The position numbers and the translations under genes were made by a program. A DNA stretch of 22,492 bases from JAABRU01 sp964534335 (GTDB taxonomy: Bacteria > Desulfobacterota > Desulfobacteria > Desulfobacterales > Desulfococcaceae). The notes below the pieces were generated by a model, which worked only from the letters and a program-made list of their open reading frames with translations, made no database searches and was not told where the DNA came from. The stretch is taken from contig CAZHPS010000045.1 in the NCBI GenBank assembly GCA_964534335.1, positions 1-22,492 of the forward strand. Reading direction: 5' to 3'. Positions 1 through 6,114 of this stretch are shown piece after piece; position 1 is the stretch's first letter, and each line of letters opens with the position of its first letter.

Positions 1-393
1 TACTGACAGTGCGCAGACGCGAACTGAACAGCGGAAAAATTGTATATGATGTTCTTCTGTGCACCAAAACTTTTATAAATTCGGTCAGAATTCACAAAAG
101 TTGCAAAAAGCGGTGGAAAACTGAAACGCATTTCAAATATTGCAGACAGTATCTGAGACCCGGAAAATCACAATCCCGCAAATCCGGATCAGTCCGTTCC
201 TGTCTCTCCGCTGCTGCAGTTGCAGGATTGATCGCAGCTCTTTTCCGTCAGACCTTTTTTCGGAAGATGAGTTTCCGATCAGCAGTCAGACTGATCCAAA
301 AAAGAATATGCACATGGCAATGCTGACTGTTTTCAATATGCTGCATAATAAAAGCACCTGATTTCCGTTATTTGTACATTTAATTTCAGAAGG
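1..393. other. Stretch with no supported gene
   Basis: No convincing gene is visible here. A plus-strand open frame at 140-361 has a plausible composition in its middle, but it lacks a clear ribosome binding site, has no family resemblance I recognise, and is open on the opposite strand as well. If the cassette interpretation of the neighbouring region is right, an attC site would be expected just below 394. I could not find a convincing one. Confidence 0.5.
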
Positions 394-874
394 TTATATT
401 ATTAGTTGAGAAACTTTAGTAACTGAAGTCGTTACAGAAATTTTCATTTTTATATCTTTTTTTAAATAAACAAGAATCTGCTGATCAAAATTTCCTATTA
501 AATCAATACGCCCATCTGCGCCTATTATCCAGGAACCGACAGGAAGCAGTTCCGCAATCTGATTATTTTCATCTTTATAAAGCAGTTTTTGGGTTATATA
601 TTTACCTGATGCCTTTTCATGTATATCATACTCAGTTTGTTTATAGTCTTTAAGATAATATTTTTGGGGTTTCCTGTAGGTTGGGGTGAGGAACGAACCC
701 CAACAATTTCAGAATTTTGTGGTTCACTGAGTTCACCCCAACCTACTCCAAAATAATTATCTTAAACACTATAGAGCAAAGAGATTTTTCTTTTAACCAT
801 TCCTCAACCATAGCATAACAGTCTGAAACGTGATTGAGGTATTCGTCCAAAATTATTTTTTTTTCTTTATCCAT
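394..874 (-). pseudogene. Unknown protein gene split by a small inverted-repeat element
   Basis: The ATG at 874 follows an AAGGA-type ribosome binding site and opens a frame beginning MDKEKKIILDEYLNHVSDCY. It reads for about 37 codons, enters the repeat element at 651-764 and stops inside it. Beyond the element a frame without a start resumes with DYKQTEYDIHEKASGKYITQ and runs through LLPVGSWIIGADGRIDLIGN to a TAA at 394-396. Joined together, the two parts look like one small soluble protein of roughly 115-120 residues. I do not recognise the family. The acidic N-terminal helix and the GSWIIGADGRIDLIG segment suggest a compact alpha/beta protein, but no function can be given. The gene starts directly after the attC-like site at 911-987, as the first gene of a cassette would. 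Each fragment is below 100 residues, so the reconstruction is an inference from the reading frames. Confidence 0.65.
651..764. mobile_element. MITE-like inverted-repeat element (114 bp)
   Basis: The ends are near-perfect inverted repeats: TAAGATAATATTTTTGG at the left and, on the other strand at the right, TAAGATAATTATTTTGG. Inside each end is a GGTTGGGGT/ACCCCAAC palindrome, so each half can also fold on its own. The element lies inside the reading frame of 394-874 and separates its two halves. It has no coding capacity, which fits a non-autonomous element moved by a transposase encoded elsewhere. The GGTTGGGGTGA...ACCCCAAC core resembles short repeats dispersed in many environmental bacterial genomes. 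I cannot assign an IS family. Confidence 0.65.
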
Positions 875-910
875 TAGAAATATCCTTATAAAAATATTTG
901 ATTAACGCTA

Positions 911-987
911 AGCTAACCGGCGCAAAAGTGTGGAGGGAGCGCAGAGACCGGAACCCTTTTGCGTCCGAGTTCAGCGCCGGGTTATGT
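911..987 (-). other. attC-like recombination site
   Basis: On the minus strand the site runs from ACATAAC at 987-981 to GTTAGCT at 917-911. Two nested inverted repeats are exact: CCGGCGC with GCGCCGG near the ends and CGCAAAAG with CTTTTGCG inside. An unpaired spacer (TGAACTCGGA) lies on one arm only. This is the folded architecture of an attC site, although both core boxes deviate by one base from RYYYAAC/GTTRRRY. The stop codon of the gene at 993-1835 lies 5 bp before the site, and the next gene starts about 37 bp after it. Confidence 0.55.
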
Positions 988-992
988 TTTCA

Positions 993-1835
993 TCAGGAAA
1001 GGAAATTGCCAAAAAAACTTGAAACAATTTCAACAGATTCGTTTGCAATGAATAATATTTCATTTTCCGATAAAGGAACTTGTTTGCCTAAAATTGCTTC
1101 AGTGTCTCCTGTTTTATCCAAATAAGCCTGGTCTACAACTCCTAAAGTATGTGCAAAAAGGTGTCTTTTTTGAAAGATTCTAACAAACTTATCCCAATCA
1201 GTTACGATATTCGCCATATCCCAACTGCTGGAGTTGATCATTTTATCTCGAGCGGCGACAATATTCTGAAAAGAATTTATACGTTGAATTTGTGGAAGCC
1301 CTAACTCTTTCTGATTTTTTCTTGCAATATTATTACATATTCTCATTATCCCGTCAAAATGGGATATAATTGTACTCAAACAGTCAACTAAATTCTTTCT
1401 ATCGTTAGAAGTGGATAAATCTTTTTTTACCCCTTCAACAACAGATTTTATTACTTCTCTTGGATTTTCAATAGCACAAGTTGGGCAACGAAAAATAACA
1501 CCATCAACTGCAAATTCAGAACCATCAATTTTACATATTTTATGGCTATCATAATGTTTGATTGATTTTTCATCTGATTGAACAGGATTAAAATCGGAAA
1601 AAGAACCATATGCCCCACAAGCTGTCGGGCAAGCAATAATTATTGGTGGATGGTAATATCGGCGTTTAGGCAGTTTTACATAACTATTTGAACCGCAATC
1701 TGGGCAAGTCAAAATAACACCTGTGCCATGAGGATCAAGTTTTCTTAATTCTTTTAAATAGTTTCTATTTAATCTTAACTGGTAAACATACCATCTTAAC
1801 CGATTCCAGATTTTGTATAAAAATTTTTTTAACAT
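993..1835 (-). CDS. Zinc-ribbon protein with C-terminal HEPN-like motif
   Basis: This is a 280-residue protein when started at the ATG at 1835, which has AAGG eight bases upstream. An extension to a TTG at 1922 is possible but has no ribosome binding site. Visible are CPDC (about residues 44-47), a second Cys pair (69 and 73) and CPTC (117-120), which suggest one or two zinc ribbons. The C-terminal half is helical and contains QKRHLFAH (222-229), an R-X4-H motif like that of HEPN ribonuclease domains, followed by GVVDQAYLDKTGD. HEPN domains are common in RNA-targeting defence and toxin proteins; that this one cleaves RNA is an inference. The gene is alone in its presumed cassette, with repeat copy 1 upstream and the attC-like site directly after the stop. 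I do not know a named family for it. Confidence 0.7.
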   Translation of the reverse strand: MLKKFLYKIWNRLRWYVYQLRLNRNYLKELRKLDPHGTGVILTCPDCGSNSYVKLPKRRYYHPPIIIACPTACGAYGSFSDFNPVQSDEKSIKHYDSHKICKIDGSEFAVDGVIFRCPTCAIENPREVIKSVVEGVKKDLSTSNDRKNLVDCLSTIISHFDGIMRICNNIARKNQKELGLPQIQRINSFQNIVAARDKMINSSSWDMANIVTDWDKFVRIFQKRHLFAHTLGVVDQAYLDKTGDTEAILGKQVPLSENEILFIANESVEIVSSFFGNFLS

Positions 1836-2174
1836 TTTTAGTACCTTGTTATACTTGCATTTAAAAATTATCCTTAAATAATCGTACCTTTTAAAAATTC
1901 CATCAACATAAACCAGAGACAATTAATTTCTCGATCTATTTTTTACCTAAATTGAGCGATTCTCTGGCTTAGATTTGATTCTCAAGCAGTAATATCAAGT
2001 AGATCAACAATTTTTATGGATGATACCATGAAAATCTGCAAAATCAAGCATGTCAAGGTTTCAGCAAATGCTGCAAAAAAGAATAGCTCAACTTAGGTTA
2101 TATGAAGTCACTCTGTTTATTTATTTTAGTTTCAATTTGTTACAAGTAAACATTTTATATTTAATACAAAAAAC
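1836..2174. other. Intergenic stretch, possible coding remnant
   Basis: No complete gene is visible. A plus-strand frame is open from 1956 to a TAG at 2094-2096 and contains STIFMDDTMKICKIKHVKVS. The composition is protein-like, but there is no ribosome binding site and no recognised family. It could be the end of a decayed gene in the opposite orientation to its neighbours. The rest is AT-rich and unremarkable. Confidence 0.3.
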
Positions 2175-2278
2175 ATAACCAGTGATTATGCAGACCTTGA
2201 TAATATCCGATACCGCATATTATCCTGATCTGCCAAAGTTCAGATTAAAATCCATAGCATATAATAAAATGGAAGCCG
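2175..2278. repeat. Interspersed hairpin repeat, copy 1
   Basis: This is the first of three copies (others at 5563 and 7794). It begins TAACCAGTGATTATGCAGAC and contains an inverted repeat around the loop CCGATACCGC, with AT-rich arms GATAATAT/ATATTATC. The outer arm is mismatched here (GCAGACCTT against AGGATCTGC once the strands are aligned). This copy is shorter than the others: similarity stops near 2278, where half of an attC-like site takes over. On the minus strand it ends CACTGGTTATGT, close to a GTTRRRY core box. Confidence 0.8.
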
Positions 2279-2284
2279 ACATAA

Positions 2285-2337
2285 AATTGCGGTGGAGGGG
2301 CGGCAGCCCGCCGTCCGCTTGAACGATTTGGTTAAAC
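2285..2337 (-). other. Half attC-like site
   Basis: On the minus strand the site opens with GTTTAAC (2337-2331), a perfect RYYYAAC box. It continues AAATCGTTCAAGCGGACGG, very like the left arm of classical cassette sites such as that of aadA, followed by a GC-rich hairpin tip. The expected right arm with its GTTRRRY box is missing. Instead, about 10 bp on, the sequence joins hairpin repeat copy 1. It lies 33 bp after the stop of the gene at 2371. I read it as an attC site whose right half was lost or replaced. Confidence 0.5.
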
Positions 2338-2370
2338 GGCTTCTGTCTGTCTCCGTTGCGCCATTACACT

Positions 2371-2568
2371 TTAAACCCGACAATTTTTTTCGGATTGACA
2401 ACTTAACTTATTTGGCAATTTTTGATAGTTAAATGATATTCCATATTTTTGGCACAACAGCTTTACTGATTCATGAGTTTTTCTAAAATAGTCATGAATA
2501 TCAATACTATCGCCCGATAATCTTTTTTGCACTTTAAATTTTTCAATCAATAAATCATTTTTAATCAT
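2371..2568 (-). CDS. Small protein after PIN toxin, unknown function
   Basis: This is a 65-residue protein starting at the ATG at 2568, which has a strong GGAGG ribosome binding site (GAGGAGGAACAAAATG). An upstream in-frame start at 2583 has none. The start overlaps the end of the PIN-domain gene by 8 bp, so the two are translationally coupled. The protein begins MIKNDLLIEKFKVQKRLSGD and contains DIHDYFRKTHESVKLLCQKY. It is basic and probably helical, with no recognised domain. Its position as third gene of a toxin module suggests a role in that module, but nothing in the sequence proves it. The stop lies just before the half attC-like site. Confidence 0.7.
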   Translation of the reverse strand: MIKNDLLIEKFKVQKRLSGDSIDIHDYFRKTHESVKLLCQKYGISFNYQKLPNKLSCQSEKNCRV

Positions 2569-3040
2569 TTTGTTCCTCCTCACTAAATAATTCCAGAGGT
2601 GTAATAATTTCCGGAGTTGATAATCCTAACCGTCCGTTAATAACTTTTATATGCTTACGTTTATTGGCATTTGCCAAATGATTGCAATTCCAGGTCAATA
2701 AATAATCAATTTTGTAATAAGAGGCATAGGCTAAATGAACAGCATCACCAATTAGCGATCTTGGCATAACATAATTCTCAATATAAAAACTTGTAATGTG
2801 TTCAAGTTCCAAAACACTTTCCAACAGAATAATCTCACTCATAAATTTAATTATCTGTTCTTTTTTGGGATAATTCCCTTCGCTAAGTTCCTGTAACACT
2901 GCTTCTGATGTCAGGACATCATAATTATTTGATTCATTATCCCACCATAGCCTCGTAATTTCACAAAAAGGTTTTAAACTTTCCCTCTCATCAAAGTAAT
3001 AACTTGGTATGGTAGTATCTATATAAACCTTTTCTTTCAT
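2561..3040 (-). CDS. PIN-domain ribonuclease toxin (VapC-like)
   Basis: This is a 159-residue protein of the PIN fold. The start reads MKEKVYIDTTIPSYYF, the N-terminal beta strand with the first catalytic Asp (D8), in a VapC-like subgroup recognisable by the TTIPSYYF stretch. Further acidic residues of the metal site are likely E51 (VLQEL), D99 (GDAVHLAYA) and D112, followed by LLTWNCNHLANA, the conserved loop of this group. PIN toxins cleave RNA, often tRNA or rRNA, and are held inactive by an antitoxin encoded just upstream. Here the upstream ORF (3037-3210) overlaps by ATGA but appears frameshifted, so the toxin may lack its partner or be controlled by the small downstream protein. All expected active-site residues are present. 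Confidence 0.88.
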   Translation of the reverse strand: MKEKVYIDTTIPSYYFDERESLKPFCEITRLWWDNESNNYDVLTSEAVLQELSEGNYPKKEQIIKFMSEIILLESVLELEHITSFYIENYVMPRSLIGDAVHLAYASYYKIDYLLTWNCNHLANANKRKHIKVINGRLGLSTPEIITPLELFSEEEQND

Positions 3041-3210
3041 TGATCTTTTACCTTTTTGCGCCGTTTTTTATGTCTTTCATTTTCTTCTATTGTCTTTGTT
3101 TTTTCTTCTTGAATACTCTGCTTAATATCAGATCATCTTTTACATCTATAGCTTTCCTAAGTGAGTTGTGGGATAAACTGTTCTGTAAGGCTTGAAAACC
3201 TTTAAAAATT
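3037..3210 (-). pseudogene. Broken antitoxin gene upstream of PIN toxin
   Basis: Immediately upstream of the PIN toxin a frame ends EENERHKKRRKKVKDQ and its TGA overlaps the toxin ATG. Toxin and antitoxin genes commonly join this way. Going upstream, this frame is cut by a stop after about 29 codons. The protein-like sequence then continues in another frame as SLRKAIDVKDDLIL. One frameshift near 3130 would join the two parts into an antitoxin-like protein with a very basic tail. The 5' limit is uncertain and no start codon is evident, so both boundaries and function are inferred. Confidence 0.4.
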
Positions 3211-3241
3211 TTTGACGGATTCCACAAATGACATAGGATCG

Positions 3242-3325
3242 CTATATTGCCTGACAATGGAAAGTATCACGTTTGTTAGCGATGGCAATCAGCGCAGATG
3301 TGTCAACAAAAACAGATTTTATCAT
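3242..3325 (-). pseudogene. N-terminal fragment of a second PIN-domain toxin
   Basis: An ATG at 3325 overlaps the stop of the upstream small gene by ATGA. It opens MIKSVFVDTSALIAIANKRD, the typical first strand and helix of a PIN-domain toxin with the catalytic Asp in VDTSALIA. The frame stops after 27 residues at 3242-3244, where about 120-140 would be expected, and the rest is absent. This is the truncated remains of a VapC-type toxin, so the antitoxin-like gene upstream no longer has an intact partner here. Confidence 0.7.
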
Positions 3326-3555
3326 CGTTTTGGTATCCCGTAAAGATAATGATCATGATTTTCTGCAAAGTCTTCTATGCCGGTATCAACTGCAATTTCC
3401 TCAATATTCAGATTATCCCACGGATCATCCGAAGGCAGTTCCTGTTTTATTTCCACTGAAATGCCGTCTTTTGAAAAAATATCTTCCACTTTTTTAATGA
3501 ACTGCAATACTCTGTCATTCGGAAGAATATCAGGAAAAGTGATTGTCATCTGCAT
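3322..3555 (-). CDS. Antitoxin-like protein paired with broken PIN toxin
   Basis: This is a 77-residue acidic protein starting at the ATG at 3555 after a GAGGTG ribosome binding site. It begins MQMTITFPDILPNDRVLQFI and contains FIKKVEDIFSK and DDPWDNLNIEEIAVDTGIED. Size, acidity and the 4-bp overlap with the PIN fragment downstream are typical of an antitoxin for a VapC-type toxin. No DNA-binding motif is obvious. Between this gene and the attC-like site at 3738 lies a short open frame (3650-3727, 25 codons), possibly the start of a decayed first gene of the cassette. The role as antitoxin comes from context rather than from a recognised domain. Confidence 0.65.
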   Translation of the reverse strand: MQMTITFPDILPNDRVLQFIKKVEDIFSKDGISVEIKQELPSDDPWDNLNIEEIAVDTGIEDFAENHDHYLYGIPKR

Positions 3556-3737
3556 TATTTGTCACCTCATTTTCTTTTAAATTTCTTTGCGTGTCTCCTT
3601 CGTCAACTGCCTTTTGCTTCCCAAAAAATTTGGATGCGTTCTCAATTCCTTATATTATCTTCACATATTGAAATGCCTTCTTTTTTTCAATTAAGTCATT
3701 ATAAATTATCCTGATTTTGATTCTCATGTCTTCCGCT

Positions 3738-3797
3738 GCCTAACAACGAGTTCACCGGTGCGCCGATAGGCGCATTCGGTTGAAAGCCTTGTTAGCC
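3738..3797 (-). other. attC site, canonical 60-bp form
   Basis: This is the clearest recombination site of the window. On the minus strand it runs from GGCTAAC (one base off RYYYAAC) to GTTAGGC (perfect GTTRRRY). The outer arms GGCTAACAA and TTGTTAGGC pair almost fully. The inner arms ACCGAATGCGCC and GGCGCACCGGT pair with one unmatched base, and the loop is only TATC. Unpaired central spacers (GGCTTTCA and GAACTCG) separate the two stems. Length, nested symmetry and the unpaired base on one arm match the folded attC recognised by integron integrases. The stop of the small gene at 3807 is 9 bp away. Confidence 0.75.
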
Positions 3798-3806
3798 CGT
3801 ATCATC

Positions 3807-3977
3807 TTAGTTAATATAACTTAAATGTTGCGCTAAATTTTTTAAAATTTTCCTAAACCCTTGTACAGCCGGGATGTACAGAGAACAACGAACGTAAGAG
3901 CCGTTAATCATTGAATTTTCAGTATCATCTTTTACTGTGCATGACAGAAATTTATACGGATATTTTTTATCAGCCAT
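3807..3977 (-). CDS. Small 56-residue cassette protein, unknown
   Basis: A frame of 56 codons runs from the ATG at 3977 to a TAA at 3807-3809, 9 bp before the canonical attC site, as expected for a cassette gene. The protein begins MADKKYPYKFLSCTVKDDTE and contains SYVRCSLYIPAVQGFRKILK. It is basic, with no signal peptide or membrane segment and no family I recognise. No good ribosome binding site precedes the ATG, so the start is uncertain and the frame could be the end of a longer, partly lost gene. The next gene upstream (4398-5534) is separated from it by a small inverted-repeat element and about 290 bp without genes. Confidence 0.5.
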   Translation of the reverse strand: MADKKYPYKFLSCTVKDDTENSMINGSYVRCSLYIPAVQGFRKILKNLAQHLSYIN

Positions 3978-4235
3978 ATAAAATCAGTAAGTTATGAATT
4001 TTTGTCCTGTACAGTGATATTAAAAATACTTAATATTTGTGAAACACCGGTTTACAAAATTTCCCCATTTTATGCAAACAGTATGTTCTGATAATTTTTT
4101 AAAATCAAATATTTGTATCTATACTTATGAAAAATCCTGTATAATTCGGCTCTTGCATATAATGTAACTTGCAATTATCTGATTTTATATATTTTTATAG
4201 AAATTTTTCCAAAGTTCGTGCAACATTTAAGTATA
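3815..4235. repeat. Imperfect inverted repeat pair flanking 420 bp
   Basis: TATAACTTAAATGTTGCGC at 3815-3833 and GTGCAACATTTAAGTATA at 4218-4235 are inverted copies with 13 exact consecutive bases. Weaker similarity continues inward for about 20 more. They could be the ends of another non-autonomous element, or an inverted duplication of the 3' end of the gene at 3807, which contains the left copy. The space between 3978 and 4217 holds no gene that I can see. Confidence 0.35.
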
Positions 4236-4271
4236 ATAAAGTATTTTCATCTGCTATGTGTCATATCTTAT

Positions 4272-4396
4272 TATACTGATCCAATTTTGGTTTTTTGTGG
4301 CACAGAAATTGCTTTATGTGTCAGACAAAGGCATTTTGGAACCGTGTTATGAGAATCTGTTCCGGTTTTCGAAAAAACCAAAATTGGATCAGTATA
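4272..4396. mobile_element. MITE-like element with perfect 25-bp terminal repeats
   Basis: The 25 bases from 4272 (TATACTGATCCAATTTTGG followed by six T) are repeated exactly in inverse at the right end. Both ends start with TATA, consistent with a TA target duplication as made by IS630/Tc1-mariner-type transposases; that family assignment is an inference. The 75-bp middle has no coding capacity. The element inserted one base past the stop codon of the gene at 4398-5534, so that gene may originally have ended elsewhere. A second, diverged copy lies at 5740-5970. Confidence 0.8.
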
Positions 4397-4397
4397 T

Positions 4398-5534
4398 TTA
4401 AAAATGACTAATAAGCTGTTTTGCATATTTATCTTCAAAAAAGATTCTGATAACATGAGAAGATGAGACCTCAAATCTCAATACACCACAATTATTATGT
4501 TGCTTTTTTAGGCTATCGAAAATTGGTAAGAATATTGTTTCAGTTGTTTGTTTATCAAGAATTTTATAATAATTTAAGTTTTTTATAAATACATCCATTA
4601 GTTGTTGATAAATATTTTCTTGACAATAAGATGACCATCTCATCAGTATTTTATTTTTTTCTTCTTCTGGTTCAAATTCCCTCCATATTGAGATAAGATG
4701 ACTAATGATAGACTCTAAAGCTATTCTTGGATAATACCATGCAGGATTATTTTCAATTTCATTATTTAGAAGCCATATACCAGAACCAATTATTTCAAAA
4801 TTTTGGAATGTGCTAATATGGTTTACAGCAAGTTTCATTAAATCAGGATACACAATTCCTAAAATACCACCTAATCCTGGTCCCCTATCTTCAGTAAAAA
4901 GTCTAGGTACATCAATAAGAACAACTTTTCTTTCACCGTTATTATCACATTTTGATTCCAATTCATTTTTATATATACTATTAAGTCTTCCTCCATTTTC
5001 ATCAACTATCAAGATTGCTCTATATTCTAATTGGTTTAATTCAAATTCAGATATTATATCATATGCTGAGGAACCAGATATAACAGTATCAATATAAATA
5101 AATCTTTTGGTGTCATCATTAATTGTTGGGTAATAATCATCCCAATTTTCTTTTTTCCAATTTTGTTTTGTAACACTGTCAACTAAATATTTGTAATATT
5201 TCATATATACATTATTGCTACCATTTAATATTGAAACTAAAACCTGTGTCCAAAATTTTCTTATCTGTTTTGAATGTAGAGGATTTTCATTCCCATCAGT
5301 ATAATCAGCGGTATATGGTAACGATATAAATCCTATTTTATTCAAATTGTTACTAATATCTATCATATTTGAGATTGCTTGTCTGTAAAAAGGATAAGCA
5401 CCTCTACTCGGCATTAATACATTCGTATAACCATCTCTGACGTAAGACTCAATATAGTCTGATAAATCTAAACAAGCCTTTGCATATCCAATAATGTTTT
5501 GATTGGAAAATTCTGTTTCAATAAAATTTGGCAT
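4398..5534 (-). CDS. Unknown protein with phosphoribosyltransferase-like motif
   Basis: This is a 378-residue soluble protein with start ATG at 5534 and AAGGGAG seven bases upstream. Two segments recall the type I phosphoribosyltransferase (PRTase) fold: NVLMPSRGAYPFYR (residues 38-51) and FIYIDTVISGSSAYDIISEF (145-164). The second is built like the PRPP-binding loop, in which a strand ending in two acidic or polar residues is followed by a T/S-G-rich turn. The canonical second acidic residue is not clear (IDT instead of DD or ED). The C-terminal half has no recognised motif. PRTase-like domains occur as parts of bacterial conflict systems, and the neighbours here support such a role, but catalytic activity is unproven. 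The stop codon abuts a small mobile element, so the original C-terminus may have been altered. Confidence 0.7.
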   Translation of the reverse strand: MPNFIETEFSNQNIIGYAKACLDLSDYIESYVRDGYTNVLMPSRGAYPFYRQAISNMIDISNNLNKIGFISLPYTADYTDGNENPLHSKQIRKFWTQVLVSILNGSNNVYMKYYKYLVDSVTKQNWKKENWDDYYPTINDDTKRFIYIDTVISGSSAYDIISEFELNQLEYRAILIVDENGGRLNSIYKNELESKCDNNGERKVVLIDVPRLFTEDRGPGLGGILGIVYPDLMKLAVNHISTFQNFEIIGSGIWLLNNEIENNPAWYYPRIALESIISHLISIWREFEPEEEKNKILMRWSSYCQENIYQQLMDVFIKNLNYYKILDKQTTETIFLPIFDSLKKQHNNCGVLRFEVSSSHVIRIFFEDKYAKQLISHF

Positions 5535-5562
5535 ACATTACTCCCTTATTGATAAAAAAAGG

Positions 5563-5703
5563 GCTAACCAGTGATTATGCAGACCTTGATAATATCCGAT
5601 ACTGCATATTATCCTGATCTGCCAAAGTTCAGTTTAAAAATCCATAGCATATCATAAACTGGAAGTCAACCGGAACTGATTATTCCTGTTCAGAAAAAAT
5701 ATG
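5563..5703. repeat. Interspersed hairpin repeat, copy 2
   Basis: The unit is about 140 bp, nearly identical to copy 3 (7794-7934) along its whole length and to the first 100 bp of copy 1. The inner hairpin has the mismatched outer arm also seen in copy 1. On the minus strand the repeat ends CACTGGTTAGCC, and the gene at 5534 begins 29 bp further on. It contains no open frame of note. Confidence 0.85.
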
Positions 5704-5739
5704 TTTTTTGTAAATAAATATAATATTCTGAAAATATTT

Positions 5740-5970
5740 TATAATCTTTCAATTTTGGTTTTTTGCGGCACAGAAATTGCTTAAACCGTCAGGCAAATGC
5801 TTTGGGAACAGGGTTATGGGAATATGTTCCGGCTTTTGAAAAAAACAAAGTTGATGGTCCCGTAAAAAGTCGGAAAATCAGGTTTTGACAGATATTAACC
5901 GGCTGATTTTATTATATCCAAATTTTGGAAAAAGGACTTTTTACGGGTTCATCAAAATTGAATCAGTATA
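5740..5970. mobile_element. Second copy of the 4272 MITE, carrying a nested insertion
   Basis: From 5749 the sequence follows the element at 4272 (CAATTTTGGTTTTTTG, GGCACAGAAATTGCTT, TTCCGG) with scattered substitutions. It ends in CAAAATTGAATCAGTATA. The left end TATAATCTTTCAATTTTGG matches the inverse of the right end with three differences. Without the inner element at 5853-5953 it would be about 130 bp, close to the 125 bp of the other copy. The divergence and the insertion show it is older than the copy at 4272. Confidence 0.75.
5853..5953. mobile_element. Inner MITE-like element nested in the outer one
   Basis: The terminal inverted repeats are GATGGTCCCGTAAAAAGTC at the left and, on the other strand, GATGAACCCGTAAAAAGTC at the right: 19 bases with two differences. 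The 101-bp unit has no coding capacity. It interrupts the right arm of the outer element at a position where the outer copy at 4272 is continuous, which proves insertion into an existing repeat. The transposase family is not evident. Confidence 0.75.
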
Positions 5971-6031
5971 TCTGAAAACCTATATAAACCATTAGGGTTT
6001 CCGGACAGAAAAATTGTACAGGTTATTTTTT

Positions 6032-6111
6032 TACAAACCCTAAGCGGTTTGCGGGGTGGAGCGACCGCAGGACAAGGAACCCCACAAATCCGATTGATCT
6101 CCGGGTTAGGC
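6032..6111 (-). other. attC-like recombination site
   Basis: On the minus strand the site begins with a perfect GCCTAAC box (6111-6105), 3 bp after the stop of the HNH nuclease gene. The inner arms CGGATTTGTGGGG and CACCCCGCAAACCG pair with one extra base on one arm, as in attC sites, and the outer arms AACCC/GGGTT pair. The second core box reads GTTTGTA, which deviates from GTTRRRY. The tip carries GGTCGCTCCACC, similar to the tips of the sites at 911 and 2285. Confidence 0.55.
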
Positions 6112-6114
6112 ATT

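Noticed and set aside
9..361. Two overlapping plus-strand open frames near the left edge
   Set aside because: No ribosome binding site, no recognised family, open in more than one frame and on the opposite strand; coding status cannot be supported.
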